64,000 nt of DNA from Actinomadura craniellae. Its GTDB lineage: Bacteria > Actinomycetota > Actinomycetes > Streptosporangiales > Streptosporangiaceae. Below are positions 53,221-61,031 of the stretch, piece after piece; position 1 is the stretch's first letter; each line of letters opens with the position of its first letter. A model generated the notes under the pieces. That model searched no databases. It saw only the letters and a list, made by a program, of their open reading frames with translations, and was not told where the DNA came from. A program made the position numbers and the translations under genes. The DNA lies in the NCBI RefSeq assembly GCF_003289645.1, contig NZ_QLYX01000025.1, positions 26,160 through 90,159 on the forward strand, written 5' to 3'.

Positions 53221-54285
53221 ATGTTACGCAAGGGTGTGAGTTCTTCCGCGCCGTGGTGGCGGTCCAGGTCCGTACAAGTCATGGCGGCGGTCGTGCTCGC
53301 CCTCGCGCTGGTCGCGGCGGGGGTGGCGCTGTGGCGGCCCGCGGATTCCCGGGCGGGCGGCGGCACCCCGCTCACCGCGGACGAGCGGCGCAGCCTGGCG
53401 ACCCTGCGCGTGATCGACGCGGCGCACCCCCTGCTGGAGATGACGCTCTACTCCCCCTACGACGCGACGCGGCCGGTCGTCGCCGCGCCCGCCCCCGGAC
53501 CTCCGCTGGCGTGCTCGCTCTTCCTGGCGGCGCGGGGGCCGCGCGGCCCGGTGTTCGGCCGCAACTTCGACTGGATCACCAGCCCGGCCCTGCTGCTGAA
53601 GACGCCGTCCGGCCGGGGACCGGCGTCGCTCTCGCTCGTCGACATCTCCTACCTGGGAATCGACCGGCTGGAGGCCGACCGGGTGATGCGCGAACCGGCG
53701 CTGCAGCGCAAACTGCTGCAGGCCGGCTCGCTGCCCTTCGACGGGATGAACGAGCACGGCCTGGTCGTGGGCATGGCCCAGATCCCCGACACCCGGCCCG
53801 CCCGGACGCCGGGCCTGCCGACGGTCGGCAGCGTCCGCATCCAGCGGCTCGTCCTCGACCAGGCGCGCACGGTCGAGGAGGCGATCGCGGTGTTCGGCCG
53901 TTACAACGTCGAGTTCGCCCCCGGGGAGCCCTCGCTGCACTACCTGGTGGCGGACGCGAGCGGGCGGTCGGCGGTCCTGGAGTTCGTGGACGGCCGCCTC
54001 AAGGTGCTCCGCGGCGGCGACTCGTGGCACGGCATGGTCAACTTCGTGCTGTCCGGGGCGGGGGACGACGTCAAGCGCTCCGACGAGCGCTACAGCGCGA
54101 TCGTCGGCCGGATGCGGGCCACCGGCGGCAGCCTCGACCCGGACGGGGCGATGGACCTGCTCGCCGAGGTGGCCCAGCGCAACACCCGCTGGTCGGCGGT
54201 GTACGAACTGCACCATGGCACCGTGCACGTCTCGCTCGGCCGGAACTACACCAGGCGCCACACCTTCCGCCTGGCGGGCGGATAA
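53221..54285 (+). CDS. Membrane-anchored C45/choloylglycine-hydrolase-like Ntn hydrolase
   Basis: A 354-residue protein. An N-terminal membrane anchor (~18-37) is followed by an extracytoplasmic Ntn-hydrolase domain. The candidate nucleophile is Cys98 (PLACSLFLA), with GRNFDW near 113, LPFDGMNEHGLVVGMAQ near 175 and FVLSGAGDD near 275. In relatives the Cys becomes N-terminal after processing; here that would need cleavage after residue 97. Family members hydrolyse linear amide bonds in bile salts, penicillin or acyl-homoserine lactones. Substrate unknown. Confidence 0.8.
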   Translation: MLRKGVSSSAPWWRSRSVQVMAAVVLALALVAAGVALWRPADSRAGGGTPLTADERRSLATLRVIDAAHPLLEMTLYSPYDATRPVVAAPAPGPPLACSLFLAARGPRGPVFGRNFDWITSPALLLKTPSGRGPASLSLVDISYLGIDRLEADRVMREPALQRKLLQAGSLPFDGMNEHGLVVGMAQIPDTRPARTPGLPTVGSVRIQRLVLDQARTVEEAIAVFGRYNVEFAPGEPSLHYLVADASGRSAVLEFVDGRLKVLRGGDSWHGMVNFVLSGAGDDVKRSDERYSAIVGRMRATGGSLDPDGAMDLLAEVAQRNTRWSAVYELHHGTVHVSLGRNYTRRHTFRLAGG

Positions 54286-54325
54286 GGTCCCCGCTGTAAC
54301 GATCGCCAGGAAGGTACCGGCCAGC

Positions 54326-54838
54326 ATGATCGAGATGCTCTTCGAGCAGGTGGGCGAGGTCGTCCGCGGGTCGGCCCCGCACGAACTCGGCGAACCGCGC
54401 CTGCAGGCCCGCAACAGCGGGATCAAGGTCTGGTACGGCGACCGGTCACCGGCCGCCCGGGAGCACTACGAGGCCCAGGTGATCGGCGCGGACATCGTCA
54501 CCGCCGCCCGCGCGTCGGCGCTGGAGATCGGTTTCCACGCCGAGCATCCCAAGCAGGACGACAACGTCGCGGCGCTCGCCGCCCTCCGGGCCCGGGAAGA
54601 CCGCTGGCGGCCCGGCCTCGGCGACGACGCCGTCTGCGGGGCCTTCCTGGGCCGCGACACCTGGCGGCGGATCTCCGAGACCTGGCTCGACCCCGACCTC
54701 GACGACCTGGACGCCGCCTTCGAGATCGGCGTACGCCTGGTCGACTACATCCGCGCCCTCGAACCACACCGCCGGTCCGCGACGGACGCCACCCGCCCCA
54801 TGGCGAACACCACCCGACCCGTGTCGGGTACCACCTGA
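54326..54838 (+). CDS. Small hypothetical protein
   Basis: A 170-residue acidic protein with no motif I recognise. It begins MIEMLFEQVGEVVRG and has W-rich helices (LGRDTWRRISETWLDPDLDDLDAAFEIGVRL). AGGAAGG precedes ATG 54326 by 12 bases, and the gene starts 40 bp after the Ntn hydrolase. The last ~15 residues (TDATRPMANTTRPVSGTT) are encoded by a 21-bp tandem repeat that continues past the stop, so the natural C-terminus may have been rewritten by repeat expansion. Confidence 0.65.
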   Translation: MIEMLFEQVGEVVRGSAPHELGEPRLQARNSGIKVWYGDRSPAAREHYEAQVIGADIVTAARASALEIGFHAEHPKQDDNVAALAALRAREDRWRPGLGDDAVCGAFLGRDTWRRISETWLDPDLDDLDAAFEIGVRLVDYIRALEPHRRSATDATRPMANTTRPVSGTT

Positions 54839-54909
54839 TCCGTGGCGGGCACCGCCCGATCCGTGGCGAACCTCACCCGATCCCTGGCAGGCACCGCCCG
54901 ACCCAGGAC
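54790..54909. repeat. Imperfect 21-bp tandem repeat
   Basis: Five units start at 54790, 54811, 54832, 54853 and 54874, with a partial sixth at 54895. Consensus CACCCGATCCGTGGCGGGCAC. The repeat crosses the stop codon of the hypothetical gene. Each copy differs at several positions, so the array is older than the 14-bp one. Confidence 0.8.
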
Positions 54910-55119
54910 CTGTTTCAAAGTGAGGCCAGCAGCCCCGCGGTACACCAACGCCGGCCTCCGACCCCTTGCCCGGTGATCGTTGAGGATAGGTGGTGCCAGA
55001 GCACCACCTATCCTCAACGATCACCGGCGCAGGCAAGGCGTGCCCCGCCAGGGCAGCCGGGTCCCGCACGGGCGAACCAAGGCCCATCGGCACCCGGCTC
55101 ACTTCGAAACACGCCTTGG
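54904..55119. mobile_element. MITE-like element with terminal inverted repeats
   Basis: The 22-bp ends 54904-54925 (CAGGACCTGTTTCAAAGTGA plus GG) and 55098-55119 are inverted repeats of each other, with 17 of 22 positions matching. The 216-bp body contains no gene and has a perfect 27-bp palindrome near its centre. Single copies of the end sequence also occur at 57996-58023 and 61743-61764. No target-site duplication is obvious. Confidence 0.45.
54970..55027. repeat. Perfect 27-bp inverted repeat, 4-base loop
   Basis: The arms 54970-54996 and 55001-55027 are exact reverse complements around CAGA. They begin CCGGTGATCGTTGAGGATAG. The TGATC-n-TTGAGGAT part recurs at 63844-63857 near the transposase start. 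It could act as a strong terminator or as fused insertion-sequence ends. Confidence 0.85.
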
Positions 55120-55296
55120 CGATACCCCCCCGATCCGCCGGCACCGCACGGGCCGGGGCCCGGAGGGGAGGACCGGCCGCTGACCGTGGTGGGAGTTCCC
55201 CGGCACGGGAGGCGATACGCATGGAGTGACGCCCCTGGCTGCGTTTACGGAACGGCCGCGGCCATGCGCGTCCGCGGCCCGGCGGCGTCTCGCGCG

Positions 55297-55875
55297 TCAC
55301 CTGGGGTGGGTGCGCACCCCGTCGAGGGCGATGTTCAGGACCCGTTCGCGCTGGGCGTCGTCGGTGTAGCCGCCGCCGGTGATGCCGCCGACCATCCGCA
55401 GGACGTCGTCGAAGCAGATGTCCGCGCGGGCCTCGCCGGCGGCCTGGGCCCGGGCGAACAGGGGCCCGCCCGCCTCGTGGATCGAGATCCGGCAGGACCG
55501 GATCATCTCGGATTCGCGATTCAGGGCCTCGTAGAGGGCGCGCTTGGTCGCGAGATAGCCGACGAAGCTGCGCAGCCAGGTGGTGAAGCCCGCCCAGGGC
55601 GGCAGCGCGGCGGCCGCCTGCGCCGCCCGGCACAGTTCCTCGACCTCGCCGACGTAGACGCTCTCGAACAGGGCCTGCCGGGTCGGGAAGTTGCGGTACA
55701 GGGTGCCGATGCCGACGCCCGCGCGGCGCGCGATGTCCTCCAGCGAGGCGTCGGCGCCCTTCTCGGCGAACGCCTCGCGGGCCGCGCCGAGCAGGGCGTC
55801 GAAGTTGCGTCGCGCGTCGGCTCGGTGCGGGCGCCGTACCGCGATCGTGGGAGCCGTGGCCGTCTGGTCTGTCAC
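55297..55875 (-). CDS. TetR-family regulator of adjacent efflux gene
   Basis: A 192-residue protein with the HTH at ~28-70 (ASLEDIARRAGVGIGTLYRNFPTRQALFESVY). The C-terminal helical domain resembles the SbtR-like group. GTG start with GGAGG upstream. Divergent from a DHA2-type efflux gene, with three 22-bp operator copies between them; the usual arrangement of a local repressor relieved by the transporter's substrate. Confidence 0.88.
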   Translation of the reverse strand: MTDQTATAPTIAVRRPHRADARRNFDALLGAAREAFAEKGADASLEDIARRAGVGIGTLYRNFPTRQALFESVYVGEVEELCRAAQAAAALPPWAGFTTWLRSFVGYLATKRALYEALNRESEMIRSCRISIHEAGGPLFARAQAAGEARADICFDDVLRMVGGITGGGYTDDAQRERVLNIALDGVRTHPR

Positions 55876-55910
55876 CGAAACCCCTCCTCACCTGCGGCTC
55901 GATTTGGAAC

Positions 55911-55976
55911 GGAGGTATGCCTCCGGTAATGTGGAGGCATAACTCCGGTATTCCGGAGGCTTACCTCAAGTTTAGC
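55911..55976. promoter_or_regulatory. Three 22-bp tandem operator copies
   Basis: GGAGGTATGCCTCC, GGAGGCATAACTCC and GGAGGCTTACCTC start at 55911, 55933 and 55955, exactly 22 bp apart, and each is a near-palindrome. The first two are followed by GGTA. The 22-bp period puts the copies on the same face of the helix. Confidence 0.75.
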
Positions 55977-56045
55977 GCGCCGGCCGCGATGCGCCCCGAT
56001 CCACGCCGATCATCGCCGCCGTGCCCCCGTTCCCAAGGATTTTTG

Positions 56046-57497
56046 ATGCCAGATTCCGCGTCTTCCGCGCGCCCGTCCCCTCGGCTGATCTTCGGGGTGC
56101 TGTCGGCCTCCGCGGCCGGGTTCGCGATGTTGCAGTCCCTGGTCGGCCCGGTGCTGCCCACGATCCAGCGCGAACTGGGCACCGACCAGGCCACCGTGAC
56201 CTGGGTGCTGACCGCGTGGCTGCTGTCCGCCTCGGTCGCCACCCCCCTGATGGGGCGGATCGGCGACATGGCCGGCAAGAAGCGCACGCTGCTCGCCGCG
56301 CTGGGGGCGATCGCCCTCGGCAACCTCGTCGCCGCGCTCGCCCCGAACATCGGGGTGCTGATCGTCGCCCGGGTGATCCAGGGGTTCGGCGGGGCGGTGC
56401 TCCCGATGTCGTTCGGGATCATGCGCGACGAACTCCCCGCCGCCCGGCTGTCCTCGGCGGTCGGCGGGCTGTCGGCGGTCATCGCGGTCGGCGGCGGGCT
56501 GGGGACCGTGCTGGCCGGGCCGATCGTCGCGACGCTGGGTTGGCGCTGGCTGTTCTGGCTCCCGATGATCGCCATTCTGGCGACCGCGTACCTGGCGCAC
56601 CGTTTCATCCCCGAGTCCCCGGTGCGGACGCCGGGACGCGTCGGCTGGCTCGGCGCGCTGCTGCTGTCCGGCTGGCTGGTCACGCTGCTGGTCCCGCTCA
56701 GCAAGGCGCCCGCGTGGGGCTGGGGCTCGGGCCGGGTGATCGCCCTGCTCGTGCTCGCGGTGGTCCTGTTCGCCGCCTGGCTGCTGACCGAGGTGCGCTC
56801 GCGCAGCCCGCTGGTCGACATGCGGATGATGCGGCTGCCCGCGGTGTGGACGACCAACCTGGTGGCGCTGCTGTTCGGCGCCGGCATGTTCTCGGTCATC
56901 GTGTTCCTGCCGCAGTTCATGCAGATCCCCACGACCGCCGGTTACGGCTTCGGCGCCAGCATCACCCAGGCCGGGCTGCTGATGCTGCCCATGCTCGTCA
57001 CGATGGGCATCGGCGGGTTCCTCAGCGGCCCGCTCGCCCCGGTCGCCGACGCCAAGGCGCAACTGGTGGGGAGCGCGGCGCTCAGCGTCGTCTCGTGCGT
57101 CGCGTTCGCCGCCTACCACGACAAGCCGTGGCAGCTCTCGCTGGCCGCCGGGATCTTCGGGCTGGGCCTCGGCCTGGCCTACGCCGCGATGACCAACCTG
57201 GTCGTGCGGAGCGTGCCGCCGCACCAGACCGGCATCGCCAGCGGCATGAACACCAACATCCGCACCGTCGGCGGCTCGATCGGCACCGCGGTCACGAGCT
57301 CCATCGTCACCGGCCACCTGCAACCCGGCGGCCTGCCCGAGGAGTCGGGGTTCACGCACGGCTTCCTGCTGATGGCCGTGATCTCGGCCGCCACCGTGGC
57401 CGTGGCCCTGCTGATCCCGGCCACCCGCCGCGCCGGCCGCCACCGGCTGCCGAGCGGGCGCCGCGAGCCGGTCCTCGTGGGCGCCGCCGCCGAGTGA
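56046..57497 (+). CDS. DHA2-family MFS drug/H+ antiporter
   Basis: A 483-residue, probably 14-helix transporter. LPTIQRELG near 33 and TWVLTAWLLSASVATPLMGRIGDMAGKK (motif A at the loop) near 48-75 are characteristic. GWRWLFWLP near 175 (motif C region side) and a C-terminal basic tail follow. ATG at 56046 with AAGGA upstream; the frame upstream of it covers the operators and is not coding. Probably exports a toxic compound, under the divergent TetR. Confidence 0.87.
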   Translation: MPDSASSARPSPRLIFGVLSASAAGFAMLQSLVGPVLPTIQRELGTDQATVTWVLTAWLLSASVATPLMGRIGDMAGKKRTLLAALGAIALGNLVAALAPNIGVLIVARVIQGFGGAVLPMSFGIMRDELPAARLSSAVGGLSAVIAVGGGLGTVLAGPIVATLGWRWLFWLPMIAILATAYLAHRFIPESPVRTPGRVGWLGALLLSGWLVTLLVPLSKAPAWGWGSGRVIALLVLAVVLFAAWLLTEVRSRSPLVDMRMMRLPAVWTTNLVALLFGAGMFSVIVFLPQFMQIPTTAGYGFGASITQAGLLMLPMLVTMGIGGFLSGPLAPVADAKAQLVGSAALSVVSCVAFAAYHDKPWQLSLAAGIFGLGLGLAYAAMTNLVVRSVPPHQTGIASGMNTNIRTVGGSIGTAVTSSIVTGHLQPGGLPEESGFTHGFLLMAVISAATVAVALLIPATRRAGRHRLPSGRREPVLVGAAAE

Positions 57498-57560
57498 GAT
57501 ACCGCGTCAGCGCTCCACCGAGCGCGCATCCGGGCGTGCGCCGGGCGCCGAGGTGCCGCG

Positions 57561-57959
57561 TCAGTCCCGGTCGTGGTGGCAGACCGCTTCGAGCATGATG
57601 CCGAACGGGTCGGACCAGAAGGTCGCGTAGTAGGGCTGCGGGTACTCGGTGAAGTACCGGGGCTCGTGCAGCACGGTGGAGCCGAGCTCGACCGCCCGGG
57701 CGTGCACCGCGCTGACGGCCGAGCGGCTCCGGACCATGAAGGCGACGTGCTGGAGCCCGGTCCGGTGGCGCGAGTAGCCGCCGGGCTCCCGCGCCGGATA
57801 GACGAACAGGTAGGTGCCGGGCCTGCCACCGGCCGGCCGGTAGGAGAACTCGTCCCCGGCGCTGAAGAACTCCTCGAAGCCCAGCAGCGGCATGAGGGAG
57901 TCGTAGTAGGTCTTCGCCGCCCCCAGGTCCGGGACGTTGATACCGATGTGACCGATCAC
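57561..57959 (-). CDS. VOC/glyoxalase-fold protein
   Basis: A 132-residue VOC protein with two beta-alpha-beta3 modules. His4, His71 and Glu124 lie at metal-ligand positions (GHIGINV, QHVAFMV, MLEAVCHHD). MIGHIGINVPDLGAAKTYYD is the standard beginning. Members include dioxygenases, isomerases and resistance proteins that sequester drugs. The convergent efflux gene makes a resistance role possible but unproven. Confidence 0.83.
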   Translation of the reverse strand: MIGHIGINVPDLGAAKTYYDSLMPLLGFEEFFSAGDEFSYRPAGGRPGTYLFVYPAREPGGYSRHRTGLQHVAFMVRSRSAVSAVHARAVELGSTVLHEPRYFTEYPQPYYATFWSDPFGIMLEAVCHHDRD

Positions 57960-57995
57960 GGTCGGATTATCGCCCAGGCAGGCCCGCTCCCTTAA

Positions 57996-58023
57996 GGCAT
58001 GTCGCGAAGCGGGGTCAGCAGCC
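57996..58023. repeat. Solo copy of MITE-end-like sequence
   Basis: GGCATGTCGCGAAGCGGGGT then CAGCAGCC. It aligns with 54908-54934, matching at about 19 of 26 positions including the terminal CAGCAGCC. Confidence 0.4.
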
Positions 58024-58068
58024 TCTTTGCGATATCGGTCGCGCCCCCCGCGCTCCTGCCGACGTGAT

Positions 58069-58108
58069 CTTCAGGTTCCGGGGCGTCGTGGCGCCCCGGA
58101 ACCTGAAG
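58069..58108. terminator. 17-bp inverted repeat
   Basis: CTTCAGGTTCCGGGGCG-tcgtgg-CGCCCCGGAACCTGAAG, perfect. It lies in the 280-bp gap between the divergently transcribed VOC gene (reading left from 57959) and the end of the NorF-like operon. It may be a second terminator for the operon reading leftward. Confidence 0.55.
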
Positions 58109-58192
58109 GGGCAGGCGAACGGCTGCGACGGCGCCGCCTCGGCCCAGGTCACCGCTCATCGTCGGCGGCCCTGGTGACGCGTTGTCGGGGTT

Positions 58193-58227
58193 GAACGACC
58201 GGCTGAGGGGGATTCAGCCGGTCGTTC
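58193..58227 (-). terminator. Terminator of NorE/F-like operon
   Basis: GAACGACCGGCTGA-gggggat-TCAGCCGGTCGTTC, a perfect 14-bp stem 13 bases beyond the stop of the last operon gene. Confidence 0.8.
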
Positions 58228-58239
58228 GACGTGCTGCCG

Positions 58240-58536
58240 TCAGACGAGGTAAATGATCAGCAGGGTGAGCCAGAGGACGACGAGCCATCCGTCCGTCGTG
58301 GCCTGGAGCCAGCGGGGAGCGTGGCGGACCTCCATGAAGTAGTGGATGATCAGGCGGCATTTGATGAGGCCGAGCACGACGATGGCGGCGACGAGTTCCT
58401 TGCCCAGGGTCGTTGCGGTCTGGGATTCGCCGGGGGTGAGGAGCCAGGCGAGGATGGTCGCCGCCGACAGGGCGGCCCAGACGATCAGGACGGTCCGTTT
58501 GTCCTTCGTGAAGTCCCGGTCGGTGGACGTGGTCAT
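58240..58536 (-). CDS. Cytochrome oxidase subunit IV/NorF-like small membrane protein
   Basis: A 98-residue protein with three transmembrane segments (~18-36, ~45-63, ~80-97). The motif IKCRLIIHYFMEVRHAP between helices 2 and 3 is typical of the COX4_pro/NorF family. ATG 58536 with AGGTG upstream, 6 bp after the subunit III-like gene. Last gene of a four-gene membrane operon. Confidence 0.83.
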   Translation of the reverse strand: MTTSTDRDFTKDKRTVLIVWAALSAATILAWLLTPGESQTATTLGKELVAAIVVLGLIKCRLIIHYFMEVRHAPRWLQATTDGWLVVLWLTLLIIYLV

Positions 58537-58541
58537 GTGGG

Positions 58542-59132
58542 TCACCTCATCAGGTAGAGGAGGGCGAAGATGACGACCCACAGCAGGTCGATCATGTGCC
58601 AGAACAGGACGCTCTGCTCGACGATCGCGGGGCGTCGCCTGCGGGGGTTGCGCAACTCGCGGACCGCGACGCCCAGGAAGATCAGGCCGAAGGCCACGTG
58701 GACGAGGTGGACGCCGGTGAGCACGTAGTAGAAGCTGAAGAACTCGTCCGAGATCGTGTAGCCCCGGCTGATCTCGGCGTGCCACTCGTAGGCCTTGATC
58801 AGGGTGAACAGCGCACCGCACGCGCCGGTGGCCCACAGCAGCCGCTGGGCGTTGCGCAACGCCCCTTCCCGGACGGCGATCACGGCGAGGGCGGCGAACA
58901 GGGAACTGGTGAGCAGGACGACGGTGTTGGTGACGCCGATGCCGACGCTCAAGTGCCGCTGAGCGGCGGTGAACTCTTCGGTGGACACGGCGCGGAAGAC
59001 CATGTAGGTGACGAAGTAGCCGCCGAAGATGAACAGGTCGCCCAGGATCATCACCCACATGTCGACGTCGCCGGGCAGGCGCCGTCCCCGGGTCGGCGGG
59101 CGGGTTCGCGTGGCGGTGTCAGGAGTGGTCAT
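58542..59132 (-). CDS. Cytochrome c oxidase subunit III/NorE-like protein
   Basis: A 196-residue membrane protein with five helices. DMWVMILGDLFIFGGYF at the start, KAYEWHAEIS near 105, YYVLTGVHLVHV near 125 and SVLFWHMIDLLWVVIF near 180 mark the short NorE branch of subunit III. NorE/NorF proteins accompany nitric oxide reductases, but no NorB, CtaD or other catalytic subunit is present here. ATG overlaps the upstream stop by 4 bp. Confidence 0.85.
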   Translation of the reverse strand: MTTPDTATRTRPPTRGRRLPGDVDMWVMILGDLFIFGGYFVTYMVFRAVSTEEFTAAQRHLSVGIGVTNTVVLLTSSLFAALAVIAVREGALRNAQRLLWATGACGALFTLIKAYEWHAEISRGYTISDEFFSFYYVLTGVHLVHVAFGLIFLGVAVRELRNPRRRRPAIVEQSVLFWHMIDLLWVVIFALLYLMR

Positions 59133-59908
59133 CGGGCGCCCTCCGGCTCGTAGAGGGCGGGGGTCTGCGCGGTTTCGCGGCGGGCCGCGATGCGGAAGAG
59201 GGCCAGGAAGCAGATGATCCACACGCCGAAGACGACGACGGCGATGTAGAGGGTGATCACGCCGTTCCAGGCGAAGGCGCCGGAGTTGTACAGCCACATC
59301 TGGGTGGCCATGATCTCGGTGACGATCTGCCAGATGGTGACGTAGGCGAACCACTTGGGGAAGATGCGGTTCTTGTCGTAGAGGATGGCCAGGGCCATGA
59401 CGGTGTAGGCGGCGGTGAAGCAGCCGAGGGATCCGTTGTAGGACAGCATGCCCAGGTCATAGAGCAGGTACAGGATGCGGGGTTCACGGTCGGGGCGGAA
59501 GGTCGCCGTCAGCCAGCAGACCAGCAGGAGCTGGAATCCGGGGATGGCGCCCACACCCATGCTGGCGATGTAGGCGTAGGCGAGCGTCCTGCCGGAGGAC
59601 ATGCGCATCATGAAGTAGCCGATCATGCCGTTGGAGATCGCGGCACCTCCGGCGATCACCAACAGGAACACGAAGCCGACCTGGATGCCCCACTGGTGCT
59701 GGTCGAACCAGGCCGTGGCCTGCAGGGCGTCGACGTCCGGGCGGGGCGGCGGGGTGGCCCGTCCCAGCAGGCATATCCCGACCGACAGGGCGGTGTAGAA
59801 GATGCTGAACGCCCAGTAGAAGAGCCAGACCTCCCGTTTGCCCGCGCGCTCGGGCCGCGCCGGCTTTCCCGGGCCGTCTTCGGTGACAGTGGTGGCCGTG
59901 TCCGTCAT
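59129..59908 (-). CDS. Uncharacterised ~7-TM membrane protein, NorE/F operon
   Basis: A 259-residue protein with six or seven hydrophobic helices, beginning after a 25-residue charged N-terminus (REVWLFYWAFSIFYTAL). Histidines and aromatic residues occur in helices (WFDQHQWGIQVGF), but no heme or copper motif is obvious. Coupled by ATGA overlaps to both neighbours. I do not recognise the family. Order and coupling suggest a complex with the NorE- and NorF-like proteins. Confidence 0.72.
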   Translation of the reverse strand: MTDTATTVTEDGPGKPARPERAGKREVWLFYWAFSIFYTALSVGICLLGRATPPPRPDVDALQATAWFDQHQWGIQVGFVFLLVIAGGAAISNGMIGYFMMRMSSGRTLAYAYIASMGVGAIPGFQLLLVCWLTATFRPDREPRILYLLYDLGMLSYNGSLGCFTAAYTVMALAILYDKNRIFPKWFAYVTIWQIVTEIMATQMWLYNSGAFAWNGVITLYIAVVVFGVWIICFLALFRIAARRETAQTPALYEPEGAR

Positions 59909-60645
59909 GACATCACCCCCTCTTTCCCGGCCTGGCGCCGCAGGGCGGTGCGCAGCACGAAGAACATCACCAGGACGAAGAGCGCGAAGGCGCCGTTGCG
60001 CAGCCAGAACGACACCAGCCCGTCCCAGGCCAGCGGGCCGTCGCGGAACACCGCCGCACCCGCCGAGGGCACCATGGCCAGCGCGGTCAGCAGCGCGTAG
60101 TGCCCCACCCAGCGCGGGAAGACCGGCGCCCGGCGGTCGTCGGCGTAGACGGCCAGGGCCAGCAGGATGAACTGGGCGACCAGCATGCCGATCGGCGCGA
60201 TGAAGATGATCCAGGCCAGGTCGTTGAGCACCTGGATCAGGTCGTCGCCCCGGCCGGGCCGGAAGGCGGCCACCGCGAAGAAGACGTTCGACAATGCGAA
60301 CAGGGTCGCCCCGGCCACGACGGAGGTGAGGTAGGAGAACGCGTAGATGTGGCTCTCGCTGCGCATCCGCTGCATCTGCGCCATGATCAGCACGAAGAAC
60401 GGGACGATCAGGATGCCGAACAGGTTGAAGCCGACCATGCTGAACCGGATCATCGGCCTGTTGTCCCGGTAGAACGCCCCGACCTCGGCCGCGCTCATGT
60501 CCGGGGACATGGGCGGGAAGAAGCCCGGGAAGGCCACGAACAGCACCAGCAGGACGAGCGCGAGCACGGGCGCGGACCACAGGATCACCTGCTCGGCCCG
60601 CAGAGCCGATAGGGCTGACTCCTCTTTCTCGGTGAGGACCTGCAT
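59905..60645 (-). CDS. Uncharacterised ~7-TM membrane protein, first gene of NorE/F operon
   Basis: A 246-residue protein with about seven helices. SPDMSAAEVGAFYRDNRPMIRFSMVGFNLFGILIVPF near 45-80 and ALYADD-like loops follow the first helix. AAGAGGAAG precedes ATG 60645. The sequence has no motif I can assign. Because it leads the operon and is divergent from a TetR gene, it may be the first substrate-contacting subunit. It resembles the 59129 protein only in general topology. Confidence 0.72.
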   Translation of the reverse strand: MQVLTEKEESALSALRAEQVILWSAPVLALVLLVLFVAFPGFFPPMSPDMSAAEVGAFYRDNRPMIRFSMVGFNLFGILIVPFFVLIMAQMQRMRSESHIYAFSYLTSVVAGATLFALSNVFFAVAAFRPGRGDDLIQVLNDLAWIIFIAPIGMLVAQFILLALAVYADDRRAPVFPRWVGHYALLTALAMVPSAGAAVFRDGPLAWDGLVSFWLRNGAFALFVLVMFFVLRTALRRQAGKEGVMS

Positions 60646-61031
60646 ATCTTCCTCTTCTCTCCAGCATGTACATGCCGGGCTGGACAGGGATCAGTGGTCG
60701 GCCGTAGAGGACGAACTGGAAGACCGTGATCGCCCGTTGTGGCATCGGTCCCTTTCGCCCATCGCAGCGGCGCCGCAGTCCTCGAACCGGGTCAGCACCA
60801 CGGTGACGGGGTCGGCGGGGGCGGGGTCGAGACCATCGGGGTGCTCCTTCCACCGGCGGGGCGCCGTTCGCCCCACCACAGGGTGGACAGTTAGGCATCT
60901 TCTGTCAACCCCAAGGATCAATATCTACGACTGTCAATACCGAGCCCCAAACACCCCATACTGTTGACCAGGCATCCTGAACGTCCTTAGATGTCATCTT
61001 GTTGGACTTTGGTGTTGGTAATGTCTAGAGG
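60646..61031. other. 386-bp divergent regulatory region
   Basis: The part nearest the TetR gene (60890-61031) is AT-rich. It has two TTGACA sequences on the reverse strand, within 60901-60941, usable as -35 boxes for the membrane operon, and AGATG-t-CATCT (60990s) as a possible TetR operator. A reverse-strand ATG at 60745 with AAGGGA upstream opens ~35 codons before running into the first membrane gene in another frame; it may be a leader ORF. Confidence 0.5.

Larger units (their letters stand above)
54839..55296. other. Gene-poor 458-bp stretch
   Basis: No convincing coding sequence. It holds the end of the 21-bp array, a MITE-like element (54904-55119) with a central palindrome, and about 180 bp without recognisable signals before the TetR stop. 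Long reverse-strand frames here are composition artefacts of the repeat. Confidence 0.6.

Noticed and set aside
54446..55891. A 481-codon reverse frame with GGxRHGSG-like repeats
   Set aside because: The repeats are the translation of the 21-bp tandem array, and the frame overlaps the TetR gene in another phase. There is no start signal.
60100..60745. A reverse-strand ORF starting at 60745 with a plausible Shine-Dalgarno sequence
   Set aside because: It continues in the wrong phase through the first membrane gene and becomes arginine-rich. At most a short leader; not listed as a gene.
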